This document shows, one piece after another, positions 26,505 through 34,496 of a stretch of DNA of 64,000 nucleotides (its first letter is position 1; every line of letters begins with the position of its first letter). Both the position numbers and the translations under genes were made by a program. The notes under the pieces were generated by a model. That model had not been told where the DNA came from, did not search any database, and saw nothing but the letters and a program-made list of their open reading frames with translations. This DNA comes from Myxococcales bacterium (GTDB lineage: Bacteria > Myxococcota_A > Polyangia > Haliangiales > Haliangiaceae), in NCBI GenBank assembly GCA_016717005.1, contig JADJUF010000014.1:221001-285000 (forward strand), read 5' to 3'.

Positions 26505-27023
26505 ATGAAGAAACGCATCGCCCTCATCTCCACCGGCGGCACGATCGAGAAGACCTACGACGAGCTGTCGGGGGTGCTCGCCAACCGGATCTCGGTCCTC
26601 GACGTCATGCTGGCGTCGCTCGAGCTGCGCGGCGTCGAGGTCCGGCGGGTCCAGCTGATGAACAAGGACAGCCTCGAGATGGTCCCCGAGGACCACACGC
26701 TGATCGCCGAGACCGCCGAGAGCATGGCCCGGGCCACCGACGGCGTGATCGTGGTCCACGGCACCGACCGCCTGCAGCACTCGGGCGAGAAGCTGGTCGA
26801 GCTGTTCGGCACGCCCCGGTCCCCGGTGGTGTTCACCGGCGCGATGCGCCCGTACGCGCTGCGCTCGACCGACGCGCTCCAGAACCTGACCGAGGCGCTG
26901 CTCGCGGTGCAGCTCCTGCCGCCCGGGGTCTACGTCTCGATGCACAACCAGGTGCTGGCGTTCCCGGGCGTCGTCAAGGATCGCCAGGCCGGCACGTTCA
27001 CCAAGCTCGCCCCCGGGCCGTAG
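26505..27023 (+). CDS. Single-domain asparaginase-like protein
   Basis: A 172-residue protein equal to the N-terminal domain of L-asparaginases. It keeps the nucleophile loop STGGTIEK, the GVIVVHGTDRLQHSGEKL block with the second catalytic Thr-Asp, and PVVFTGAMRPYALRSTDALQNL. Full-length enzymes are 320-350 residues and their C-terminal domain completes the dimer interface, so either this is one of the known short asparaginase-domain proteins or it has lost activity. Sequence after the stop is simple repeat, not a lost second domain. It starts 10 bases after slyX. Confidence 0.8.
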   Translation: MKKRIALISTGGTIEKTYDELSGVLANRISVLDVMLASLELRGVEVRRVQLMNKDSLEMVPEDHTLIAETAESMARATDGVIVVHGTDRLQHSGEKLVELFGTPRSPVVFTGAMRPYALRSTDALQNLTEALLAVQLLPPGVYVSMHNQVLAFPGVVKDRQAGTFTKLAPGP

Positions 27024-27029
27024 ACCCCA

Positions 27030-27250
27030 TCGGGGTCGGGATCGGGGTCCGGGCCCGGGTCGGGATCGGGATCGGTACCCGGATCGGGATCGGGATCGGG
27101 TCGGGACCCGGATCGGGATCGGATCAGGATCGGGATCGGGTACCCGGGTCGGGATCGAGGTCGGGATCCAAATCGGAATCGGGATCGGAATCGGGAGCCG
27201 GGATCGGGGTCGGGACCAGAGCCAAGATCGGGATCGGGATCGGGATCGCG
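27030..27250. repeat. Degenerate GGGATC hexamer repeat tract
   Basis: About 220 bases made almost wholly of GGGATC, GGGGTC, GGGTCC and close variants, filling the spacer between the asparaginase-like gene and the oxygenase gene. All frames stay open for long stretches because the unit is six bases (Asp-Pro or Arg-Ser dipeptides), but no start signal or domain supports a protein. It looks like slippage-grown simple sequence. Confidence 0.8.
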
Positions 27251-27303
27251 TGGCGGTCTGGCGCTCGTGACGGTGCACCGGCGCGCGTGATATTTCCCCG
27301 ACC

Positions 27304-28254
27304 ATGACCGCCACCTCGATCCCGATCGTCGACGTCCATGACTGGCAGGGCGACGACGCGGCCCGGGCCCGGTTCGTGCGCGGGGTCGGCGAGTCGCTGG
27401 CGGACATCGGCTTCTTCGCGCTGGCCAACCACGGCGTCCCCGCCGAGGACACCCAGCTCGCCTACGACACCGCGCGCGAGTTCTTCGCGCTGCCGCCGGC
27501 CACGAAGGCCGCGTACCACCGCGCCGGCGCCAAGGGCCAGCGCGGCTACACCGGGTTCGGCACCGAGCACGCCAAGGACGCCCAGGCCGCCGACCTCAAG
27601 GAGTTCTGGCAGGTCGGCCGGGTCGACGTCCCCGACACGCACGAGGTCCACCAGCCGTTCGGCCCCAACCTGTGGCCCGACGACGACGTCGCCGGGTTCC
27701 GCCCGGTCATGACCGCGCTCTACCGCGCGCTCGACCAGCTCGGGCGCATCTGCCTCGAGGCCGCGGCGCTGTACCTCGACGAGCCGGCCTCGACCTTCGC
27801 GGCGATGGCCGACGACAGCGACACGATCGTGCGGGTGATCTACTACCCGCCGACGATCGACGCGCCGGCCGGGGCCGTGCGCTCGGCCGCCCACGAGGAC
27901 ATCAACCTGATCACGCTGCTGTCGGGCGCGACGTCCGAGGGCCTCGAGCTCCTGCGCCGCGACGGCACCTGGATGCCGGTCCACGTGTCGTTCGATCACA
28001 TCGTCGTCGACTCGGGCGACATGCTGCAGAACGTGACCAACGGGCTCTACAAGTCGACCACCCACCGCGTCGTCAACCCGCGCGACGCCGCGAGCGATCG
28101 CTACTCGATGCCGTGCTTCATCCACCCGCGCAAGTCGGTCGATCTGACGCCGATGGCGTCGGCCGTCGCCCGCACCGGCGGCGCGGCCCGCTACCCCAGC
28201 CTCGACGCCGGGGCCTACCTGATCCAGCGCCTCGCCGAGATCGGGCTCGGGTGA
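27304..28254 (+). CDS. 2-oxoglutarate/Fe(II)-dependent oxygenase, isopenicillin N synthase-like
   Basis: A 316-residue enzyme of the IPNS-like dioxygenase family. The N-terminal DIOX_N part has IGFFALANHGVP. The iron site is H-x-D in AAHEDINLITLL and the distal His in STTHRVV, and the 2OG-binding R-x-S is DRYSMPCF. Plant and bacterial relatives oxidise small molecules (hormones, flavonoids, beta-lactam precursors), so the substrate is open. Ile-Thr-Leu-Leu after the iron Asp is the usual core. It lies alone after the repeat tract. Confidence 0.88.
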   Translation: MTATSIPIVDVHDWQGDDAARARFVRGVGESLADIGFFALANHGVPAEDTQLAYDTAREFFALPPATKAAYHRAGAKGQRGYTGFGTEHAKDAQAADLKEFWQVGRVDVPDTHEVHQPFGPNLWPDDDVAGFRPVMTALYRALDQLGRICLEAAALYLDEPASTFAAMADDSDTIVRVIYYPPTIDAPAGAVRSAAHEDINLITLLSGATSEGLELLRRDGTWMPVHVSFDHIVVDSGDMLQNVTNGLYKSTTHRVVNPRDAASDRYSMPCFIHPRKSVDLTPMASAVARTGGAARYPSLDAGAYLIQRLAEIGLG

Positions 28255-28313
28255 CGGCCGCCGCGACGACGTCGGACCGCGCGCGGACCGCGCCGGTGCG
28301 CTACCGTCGGCCC

Positions 28314-29657
28314 ATGCGCTGCGCCCTCGGGCTCCTGGCTGCGATCGCCGTCCTCGGCGCGCCCGCGGGCGCCGCCCACGCCAACGGCCGGTTCCCGCGC
28401 TCGATCAAGGTGGTGTTCCAGCCAGGCCACCCCGAGACCGCGGTGCTCGGCATGACCTTCGGCGCGCTGGTGACCCACGACGACGGCGCGTCGTGGCGCT
28501 GGGCGTGCGAGAGCGCGATCGGGTTCGAGGGCACGTACGACCCCGACTACGAGCTGTCGGCGTCGGGCGCGATCTTCGCGACGACCTACCGCGGCCTGCG
28601 CGTCAACCGCGACGGCTGCGTGTGGGCGCCGCCGGCCGGCGCCGTCGGCTCGACCCAGGTCTCGGCGATCGCGATCGACCGCGACGGCGCGATCTGGGCC
28701 GGGACCTCCGACGCCACCCTCGGCAGCGCGATCTACAAGAGCGTCGACGACGGCGTCACGTTCACGCCGACCACGCTGGTCGGCGCGGACGGCGACTGGT
28801 GGAGCACGATCGAGGCGGCGCCCGGCGACGCCCAGCGGCTGGCGGTGACCGGGTACCGCATGGCCGCGGGCCAGCCGCGCGAGCGCGTGATCTTCCGCTC
28901 GCGCGACGGCGGCGGGACCTGGGACGAGCTGCCGACCACCGCGTTCACCACCACCGACGCCTCCGACCTGCGGCTCGAGGCCATCGCCGGCGACGACCCC
29001 GACCTGGTGTTCGTGCGCGTCACCAGCGCGGCCGCGACCTTGACCGAGGCGCTCTACCGCACCGCCGACTTCGGCACGAGCGCCGTCGGCGGCCCGACCT
29101 GGACCAAGGTGCTCGAGGTCAACGACCGCATCACCGGCGTGGTCGTGCGCGCCGGCGGCGAGGTGGTCGCGGCGACGCCGTCGTCGGGCCTGTTCCGCTC
29201 GACCGACGCCGGCCAGACCTTCGCGCCGATCGCCGGCGTCATGTTCGACGCCTGGTGCCTCGGCGAGCGCCCGGGCGGCCAGCTGTGGCTGTGCACCAAC
29301 AACCTGCCGCCCGACGGCGCGACCTTGCACGTGTCGACCGCCGACGCGGCCGGCCCGTGGGCCCCGGCCCTGACCTTCGCCGAGATCGCCGGGCCGCTGC
29401 GGTGCCCCGCCGGCACGACCCAGCGCGCCGACTGCGAGGACCTCCTGTGGTGCGGCCTCAAGGAGAACCTCGGCATCACCTCGACCGAGCTCGCGTGCGG
29501 CGCGGTCGACGCCGGCATCGACGCGGCGTCCGACGGCGGCGGCGGCAAGAGCTGCTGCTCGACCGGCCGGGGCCCCGGCGCCGAGATCGCGCTGGTCGCG
29601 CTCGGGCTGCTGCTGCGCCGGCGCCGCCCGGGTCAGCGCGGCCGCGTGTCGAGGTAG
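28314..29657 (+). CDS. Secreted beta-propeller (BNR/VPS10-like) protein with MYXO-CTERM-like tail
   Basis: A 447-residue exported protein. The signal peptide is LGLLAAIAVLGAPAGAAHA. The body repeats Asp-box-like units such as THDDGASWRW, SVDDGVTFTP, SRDGGGTWDE and STDAGQTFAP, typical of BNR propellers. After a Gly-rich linker, the end KSCCSTGRGP plus EIALVALGLLLRRRRP matches the MYXO-CTERM sorting pattern (Cys, hydrophobic helix, Arg cluster), known in myxobacteria for surface anchoring. TACCGT lies 6 bases before ATG 28314. Its last 25 bases overlap the 3' end of tyrA on the other strand. Confidence 0.85.
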   Translation: MRCALGLLAAIAVLGAPAGAAHANGRFPRSIKVVFQPGHPETAVLGMTFGALVTHDDGASWRWACESAIGFEGTYDPDYELSASGAIFATTYRGLRVNRDGCVWAPPAGAVGSTQVSAIAIDRDGAIWAGTSDATLGSAIYKSVDDGVTFTPTTLVGADGDWWSTIEAAPGDAQRLAVTGYRMAAGQPRERVIFRSRDGGGTWDELPTTAFTTTDASDLRLEAIAGDDPDLVFVRVTSAAATLTEALYRTADFGTSAVGGPTWTKVLEVNDRITGVVVRAGGEVVAATPSSGLFRSTDAGQTFAPIAGVMFDAWCLGERPGGQLWLCTNNLPPDGATLHVSTADAAGPWAPALTFAEIAGPLRCPAGTTQRADCEDLLWCGLKENLGITSTELACGAVDAGIDAASDGGGGKSCCSTGRGPGAEIALVALGLLLRRRRPGQRGRVSR

Positions 29658-30736
29658 GCGCGGCCGCGCTCCATCAGCGCGCGGAAGCCGGCCTCGTCGC
29701 CGGCGCGCACCACCGAGCGCAGCCGCTCGATCGCGTACAGCAGCGCCGACAGCGACTCGGTGCCGTAGTCGTTGAGGTGCTGGATCTCGAAGTACAGATC
29801 GGGGTTCTCGGCCGCGACCGCGCCCGCGACCCGGAGCTGGGCGTCGAACGTCGTCGACGACAACGTCGCCAGCCGGGGCGCGGCCTCGCCGCTCTCGGCC
29901 AGCGCGGTGAAGAACGCGATGTTGAGCGCGTGCGACAGGCCGAGCACGTACGCGATCAGCCGGTCGTGGCTCTCGAGATCCATCTCGACGACCGTGGCCA
30001 TCGTCGACGCGAACAGCTCGCGCGCGACCGCGGTCGCGGCCGGATCGCCGACGTCGATGAAGATCACGTGGCGGCCGCTGAGCAGCTCGGTGTCGGGGCC
30101 GAACATCGGGTGGACCGAGGTGACGCGCCCGCCGGCCGCGGCCAGCGCCTTGAGGCCGGCCCGCAGCGGGCTCTTGAGCGAGCCGACGTCGAACACCACC
30201 CCCGGCGGCGGCGCCGCCGCCAGCTCGTGCAGGATCGCCGCGGTCGCCGGCATCGGCGCCGCGACGATGATGACCTCGTGGTCGAGCGTCAGCGTGCGCC
30301 AGTCGGCGACGCACGGGAAGCCGTCGACGGCGCCGGCCGGATCGGCGATGTCGACCGCGTAGCCCTGGGCCGCGAGGAACCGCGCGAACCAGCGGCCGAT
30401 CCGCCCGGCGCCGCCGATCACCAGCACCCGCCGCCCGCCGCCGGTGCCGGTCCCGGTCGAGGCCACGCGATCGCGCTCCTGGGCGGTCAGCGACGCGCGG
30501 ATCAACGTCAGCATCAGCTCCTCGCCCAGGGCCGGCGCCAGCCCCAGGCCCGCGGCCGCGGCCCGGGCCCGCTCGAGCACGTCGCGCTCCTGCCGGAAGT
30601 CGCGCACCGGCACGCCGGCGGCCTGCTTGATGCGCCCGATCTGCTGGGCCAGCTCCTGCCGCCGCGCCACCGCGATCAGCAGGTCGCGATCGATCGCCGC
30701 CAGCTCGGCCCGCAGCTCGTCGAGGCTCGTGGTCAT
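29633..30736 (-). CDS. tyrA: Chorismate mutase-prephenate dehydrogenase (T-protein)
   Basis: A bifunctional tyrosine-pathway enzyme of 367 residues. Residues 1-85 form an AroQ-type chorismate mutase (LDELRAELAAIDRDLL, QQIGRIKQAAGVPVRD). The rest is prephenate dehydrogenase with the NAD site VLVIGGAGRIGRWF, DVGSLKSP and VHPMFGPD. The layout matches enterobacterial TyrA. The ATG has TACACT 7 bases upstream. The gene ends inside the 3' end of the propeller gene (25-base antiparallel overlap). Confidence 0.92.
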   Translation of the reverse strand: MTTSLDELRAELAAIDRDLLIAVARRQELAQQIGRIKQAAGVPVRDFRQERDVLERARAAAAGLGLAPALGEELMLTLIRASLTAQERDRVASTGTGTGGGRRVLVIGGAGRIGRWFARFLAAQGYAVDIADPAGAVDGFPCVADWRTLTLDHEVIIVAAPMPATAAILHELAAAPPPGVVFDVGSLKSPLRAGLKALAAAGGRVTSVHPMFGPDTELLSGRHVIFIDVGDPAATAVARELFASTMATVVEMDLESHDRLIAYVLGLSHALNIAFFTALAESGEAAPRLATLSSTTFDAQLRVAGAVAAENPDLYFEIQHLNDYGTESLSALLYAIERLRSVVRAGDEAGFRALMERGRAYLDTRPR

Positions 30737-30774
30737 GGCCGGCAGTGTACCCGCGCCACCGACCGGCCCGGCGC

Positions 30775-30938
30775 TAGTGCTCCGACCGGATGATTCTGAA
30801 CCCGCCACACCGCCGATCCATCCCCATGGGCTTCGTTCCAACTCCTCGAGTTACAGGCAGTAGCCCTTCGTCGTTGCGCCTCGCCCTTGGGGCGCCTCGA
30901 CGCCGTGGACGGATCACAATCACCCGGTCGGAGCACTA
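30775..30938. mobile_element. MITE-like element 1 (164 bases, TA-ended inverted repeats)
   Basis: The ends TAGTGCTCCGACCGG and CCGGTCGGAGCACTA are perfect inverted complements, and similarity continues inward (ATGATT versus AATCA). The element is 164 bases, has no gene, and is bounded by TA, the target duplicated by IS630/Tc1-mariner transposases. Its core (about 30810-30900) is homologous, in opposite orientation, to the core of the next element. It is probably a non-autonomous element; no transposase is in the window. Confidence 0.75.
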
Positions 30939-31100
30939 GTACCGCGCCACAGGGGAGATGATTGGTTGCGGGCGCCGTGGCGCGCCGAGCGCAAGGCGCA
31001 ACGACGACGGGCTCCTCGTTGGAACTCGAGGAGTTGCAACGCAGCGATCGGCGATGGATCGGCGTCCTCAACCGATCAGATTCCCTGTGGCGAGGTACTA
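30937..31100. mobile_element. MITE-like element 2 (164 bases, inverted orientation)
   Basis: The ends TAGTACCGCGCCACAGGG and CCCTGTGGCGAGGTACTA are imperfect inverted repeats (one mismatch in the first 18), extending to about 34 bases. It is also 164 bases long and shares one TA (30937-30938) with element 1, so the two abut with a common target base pair. The core carries the hairpin AACTCGAGGAGTT and a run related to GGCGCAACGACGA, the reverse complement of element 1's core. Its terminal repeats differ from those of element 1. Confidence 0.75.
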
Positions 31101-31174
31101 CGACCGCGCGAACACCGGCGCGGTCGACGCGCCCCCGAGGCCGGCGACGGCCGCCAGCGCCGTCCGCGCCCGCC

Positions 31175-31627
31175 TCAGATCGACAGCTCGTCGCCCAGCA
31201 CGTCGAGCGGGACCACCGGCAGCCCGTCGGCCACGCTCTCGAGCAGCCGCCGCAGATCGGCCCCGCGCAGCGGCAGCTCGGCGATCTCCTCGAGGGTCAG
31301 CCACGCGGCCTTGAGCGACTCGTCGTCGGCCACCGACTTGGGCGGCGTGTCGTCGCACGGGCTGGCGGCGAAGATCACCCGCACCCGCGAGGTCGCGCCG
31401 TTGGCGGCGTGCTCGATCCGGTAGATCCCGTCGAGCCGCACCGGGACGTCGGTCTCCTCGACGCACTCGCGGACCGCGGCCGCCGTCATGGTCTCGCCCG
31501 GCTCGACCCGCCCGCCCGGGATCGACCAGCTCGCGCCGTACTTGCGCTCCTGGGTCAGCAGGAACCGATGCCCCAGGCGCACCACCGCCAGAGCGAAGTA
31601 CCAGGTCGGCGTGGGCGTCCGCGCCAT
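31175..31627 (-). CDS. Nudix hydrolase
   Basis: A 150-residue enzyme with a Nudix box at residues 39-60: G39, E45, REC (53-55), EE (57-58) and a terminal Asp where Gly or hydrophobic is usual. It should hydrolyse a nucleoside-diphosphate-linked substrate with Mg2+; the sequence does not name which. The ATG at 31627 (MARTPTPTWYFALAVVRLG) begins the first strand; the longer open frame upstream is antisense to a lipoprotein. TACACG lies 8 bases upstream. Confidence 0.88.
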   Translation of the reverse strand: MARTPTPTWYFALAVVRLGHRFLLTQERKYGASWSIPGGRVEPGETMTAAAVRECVEETDVPVRLDGIYRIEHAANGATSRVRVIFAASPCDDTPPKSVADDESLKAAWLTLEEIAELPLRGADLRRLLESVADGLPVVPLDVLGDELSI

Positions 31628-31760
31628 GGTCGATCCGTGTATCGCAACCGAGCCGGCTTGGCCAGGGGTCAGGCTTGCCCAGCGCACCGGGCTGTGCGTC
31701 AATCCCGCCCGGTCAGGGACCTCACCTACGCCGGCTGGGCCGGCCCGATCGGAGTGCCAC

Positions 31761-32492
31761 ATGGTTTCTCGTACGAATGCTCTCGTCCTGGTCTGCGCCG
31801 GCGCCCTCGCCGCCTGCGGTGGTGGCGGCGACGACCAGGTGGTCGTGGTCGACGCCGCGATCGACGCCCCGATCGACGCCGCGATCGACGCCGCGCCGCC
31901 GGTGTGCGCGCCGCCCAACATGATGTGCGGCACCGACTGCGTCAACGTCACCAGCAGCGAGGCGTTCTGCGGTGACTGCATGACCGCGTGCAGCGGCGGC
32001 CAGGTGTGCACGAACAGCGCGTGCGGCTGCGCGGCCGGGCTCACGATCCCGGCCAGCCCGACGTTCTTCATGCCCCAGATCAACGCCGGCCTGCTGCCGG
32101 GCGCGACGCTCGGGATCGGTCCGTACCTCGGCGCGACGATCGACCTGCTCGTGGTCGGCCGGGTCACCGCCGACGTCGCCGTGAACACGCCGAACACGCT
32201 CAGCGGGGCCAACCTCGGCACGCCGCCGTTCGCCGCGTTCGGCTACGACATCGACACTGCCTCGATGCTGCCGGCCGCGGCCTACTACGCGACCGCCGGC
32301 ACGCTGACGTTCACCAAGATCTGCCTCGAGGACACCGCCACCGGCCAGCAGCCCGGGTTCTCCGGCACGCTCACCGCGGCCACGTTCAGCGCGGTCGACA
32401 GCATCACGAACCCGGTCCTGGTACCGGGCGGCTGCACCTTCAGCGTGCCCGGCACGGTCACGTTCACGTTCGGCGACGTCAGCTGCCAGTGA
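31761..32492 (+). CDS. Secreted lipoprotein with Asp/Ala linker and Cys-rich start, unknown function
   Basis: A 243-residue lipoprotein. The signal ends in a lipobox at GALAAC, followed by a Gly/Asp run and DAAIDAPIDAAIDA, a linker style common on myxobacterial lipoproteins. A compact region with eight cysteines (VCAPPNMMCGTDCVN, AFCGDCMTACSGG, CTNSACGC) resembles the short Cys-rich modules seen in such proteins, and a beta-rich domain completes it. GGAG lies 6 bases before the ATG, so it is a leadered gene. Function unknown. Confidence 0.78.
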   Translation: MVSRTNALVLVCAGALAACGGGGDDQVVVVDAAIDAPIDAAIDAAPPVCAPPNMMCGTDCVNVTSSEAFCGDCMTACSGGQVCTNSACGCAAGLTIPASPTFFMPQINAGLLPGATLGIGPYLGATIDLLVVGRVTADVAVNTPNTLSGANLGTPPFAAFGYDIDTASMLPAAAYYATAGTLTFTKICLEDTATGQQPGFSGTLTAATFSAVDSITNPVLVPGGCTFSVPGTVTFTFGDVSCQ

Positions 32493-32877
32493 CGTAGGCC
32501 GCGGCGCCCTCGCCGCCGGCGTCGGGCGCGCACCCCGCCCACCGTCCGCGTCGGGCGCGGCACCGGGGGGTACGTCGCCCAGCGCGAGCTCGGCGACGCG
32601 CGCCCGCCGTCGGGACCGGTCGCGCGGACTGCGTAGGCTCGCCCCGCGCCAGGTCGGCGCCCCGCCGTGGCGGTCGCGCTGACAGCCCAGGCGGGTCGCC
32701 CGCGCGAGGTCGGCGACGCGCGCCCGCCGTGGGCCGCGGTCGCGGCCGCACAGGGCGCCTCGCCCGGCGCGAGGTCGGCGGTGTGCGCGCGCCGCTCGGG
32801 CCTCGCCTGGTCCCCGTCCCGCCTCCGTCGTGCGATCGAGCGGCGCAGCGCGCCACCGTCGCGGATCACGTCGCGGA
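32493..32877. repeat. Gene-free spacer with four diverged ~60-base repeats
   Basis: No gene is supported. Four diverged copies of a block (CG)CCxGCGCGAG(C/G)TCGGCG...GCCCGCCGT...CGGTCGCG start near 32576, 32638, 32691 and 32757. Copies one and three share GTCGGCGACGCGCGCCCGCC with one change. The reading frames through it are Arg/Pro/Gly shadows. It sits just downstream of the DsbA-like gene's stop. Confidence 0.5.
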
Positions 32878-33753
32878 TCAGTCGTCGAACGGAGAGATCA
32901 TGACGGCCTTCTTCGCGCCCTTGGCGATGATGGCCTTGTCGTAGTACTCGCCGGCCGGGATGCCGCTGTTGGTCGCGGTCTTGAGCTCCTCGTCGACCAG
33001 GGCCTTGAACGAGGCCAGGTCGCCGGCCTTGGCCGGCTTGCCGTTGATGAAGAACGACGGCGTGCCGCCGACGCCGAACTGCTGCAGGGTGCGACCGCTC
33101 TGCTGCATCCAGGCCTGGCACTCGGGGCCGTTCATGTCGGTCTTGAACTGCTCGACGTTGAGGCCGAGCTCGGTCGCGTGCTGCGCGATCGCCTCGGGGG
33201 TGGCCTGGTCGCGGTTGGCGTTGCCCGGGCCCTGCGGCCAGATCTTGCCCCACAGCGCCTTCTGCATCTCGCCCTGCTTGCCCTGCTTGCCGGCCGCGCA
33301 CATCGCGAGGCCCGCGGGCGCCGCCGGGGCGCCGTGGATGAGCATGTACTTCGAGACGATGCGCACGTCGTTCGGGTACGCCGCCAGGAGCTGCTCCATG
33401 GTCGGGGCGATCATCGCGCAGTACGGGCACAGGAACTCGTAGGCCTCGACGATCGTGACCTTCGCGTCCTTGGCGCCGATCACGGGATCGTTGGGCTCGA
33501 TCGGCACCGCGTAGGTCTGGTTGGTGTCGAGCTCGGGCGGGACCGCCTGCTTGAGGAAGGCCGAGATCTTGTCGAGCTTCTTCTCCAGGCGCGCGATGCG
33601 GGCCTCGGCGTCGCCGCTGACCGGGCCGCTGACCGGGCCGCGGGCCGCGGCGCCTTGCGGCCGGGCACCGTTGTTCCAGGCCGGATCTTTCTTGTCTTGC
33701 TGGCAGCCGAGGAGCAGAGCCGCGGCGGTGATCGAGAGGAGGACCTTGCGCAT
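32878..33753 (-). CDS. DsbA-like thiol:disulfide oxidoreductase lipoprotein
   Basis: A 291-residue envelope protein. The signal ends in a lipobox LLLGC, then a Gly/Pro linker and a short coiled coil (EARIARLEKKLDKISAFL). The thioredoxin fold has CPYC in EAYEFLCPYCAMIAP and cis-proline in GGTPSFFING, both DsbA-like, with a helical insert between. It probably oxidises or isomerises cysteines outside the cytoplasm. I chose ATG 33753 because TAGTAT (33766-33761) ends 7 bases before it and the alternative ATG 33762 overlaps that box. It is divergent from a 20-cysteine protein, a plausible substrate. Confidence 0.87.
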   Translation of the reverse strand: MRKVLLSITAAALLLGCQQDKKDPAWNNGARPQGAAARGPVSGPVSGDAEARIARLEKKLDKISAFLKQAVPPELDTNQTYAVPIEPNDPVIGAKDAKVTIVEAYEFLCPYCAMIAPTMEQLLAAYPNDVRIVSKYMLIHGAPAAPAGLAMCAAGKQGKQGEMQKALWGKIWPQGPGNANRDQATPEAIAQHATELGLNVEQFKTDMNGPECQAWMQQSGRTLQQFGVGGTPSFFINGKPAKAGDLASFKALVDEELKTATNSGIPAGEYYDKAIIAKGAKKAVMISPFDD

Positions 33754-33865
33754 GGCGGGCATACTACACTTGTCGTTTCGCTTGTCGAGCCGATCCGAAC
33801 CCGGCCCGGGTGGTTAGTCGCTGTCAGGACCGCGACCAGGTCCCGGCAGAACAGGGGCGCCGCTC

Positions 33866-34426
33866 GTGCGTATTCCCGGCATGCCCTCGCGCCTGGTCCT
33901 CGCCGCCGCGGTCGCGGTCGCCGTCGTCGCCGCCGCCCTCGGCCTCGCCGCCGCGCGCCCCGGCGTGCCGCTGCCCCGCTCGCTCAAGGAGATCCGCTTC
34001 GTCGACGGCGAGGCCTGCTGGAAGGTGGCCGGCGACGCCGGGTGCAACGGTTTCGGTTGCTGGAAGAACGGCGGGGGCTGCAACACCTTCGGCTGCTGGA
34101 ACGGCCCGCGCGGCAGCTGCAGCGTCCACGGCTGCACCGACGTCGGCGCGTGCTCGGTCCACGGCTGCCCGAGCGGCCGGGTCCGCGCCCGGACCGTGTG
34201 CGTCCCCGAGGACGAGCTGCCGGCCGTGCTCGGCTACGACCCCGACGGCCCCGGGGGCTGCAACGTCCACGGCTGCTGGGACGCGGGCGGCGGCTGCAAC
34301 GTCCACGGCTGCTGGCGCCACCTCGGCGGCTGCAACGTCCACGGCTGCTGGGACAGCCCGGTCGGCGCCTGCAACGTCCACGGCTGCTCGGACCGCGGGG
34401 TGTGCTCGGTCCACGGCTGCCCGTGA
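33866..34426 (+). CDS. Cys/His-rich repeat protein with CxxHGC units, membrane-anchored or secreted
   Basis: A 186-residue protein I do not recognise. Residues 10-30 are a hydrophobic signal or anchor. The rest holds nine units of C-x-x-(H/F)-G-C at C60-C65, C72-C77, C85-C90, C96-C101, C132-C137, C144-C149, C156-C161, C169-C174 and C180-C185, plus lone C51 and C112: 20 cysteines in all. The first two units have Phe, the other seven His (for example GGCNVHGCWD). Metal, haem or disulfide-rod roles are possible. The GTG start at 33866 has AGGGG 8 bases upstream; ATG 33881 is an alternative. A DsbA-like gene is divergent 112 bases away. Confidence 0.75.
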   Translation: MRIPGMPSRLVLAAAVAVAVVAAALGLAAARPGVPLPRSLKEIRFVDGEACWKVAGDAGCNGFGCWKNGGGCNTFGCWNGPRGSCSVHGCTDVGACSVHGCPSGRVRARTVCVPEDELPAVLGYDPDGPGGCNVHGCWDAGGGCNVHGCWRHLGGCNVHGCWDSPVGACNVHGCSDRGVCSVHGCP

Positions 34427-34496
34427 CCGCGCGCACGGCGCCGCGCGGCGATCGCGCCAGCGGGCCGGGGCGAGGAACCGATGATACGCTGCGCGC

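Noticed and set aside
27124..28125. Open frame encoding Asp-Pro and Ile-Pro dipeptide repeats on the minus strand
   Set aside because: It is the translation of the GGGATC tract joined to antisense of the oxygenase gene.
30775..31100. An intact insertion sequence
   Set aside because: Each element is only 164 bases and has no transposase frame; they can only be non-autonomous.
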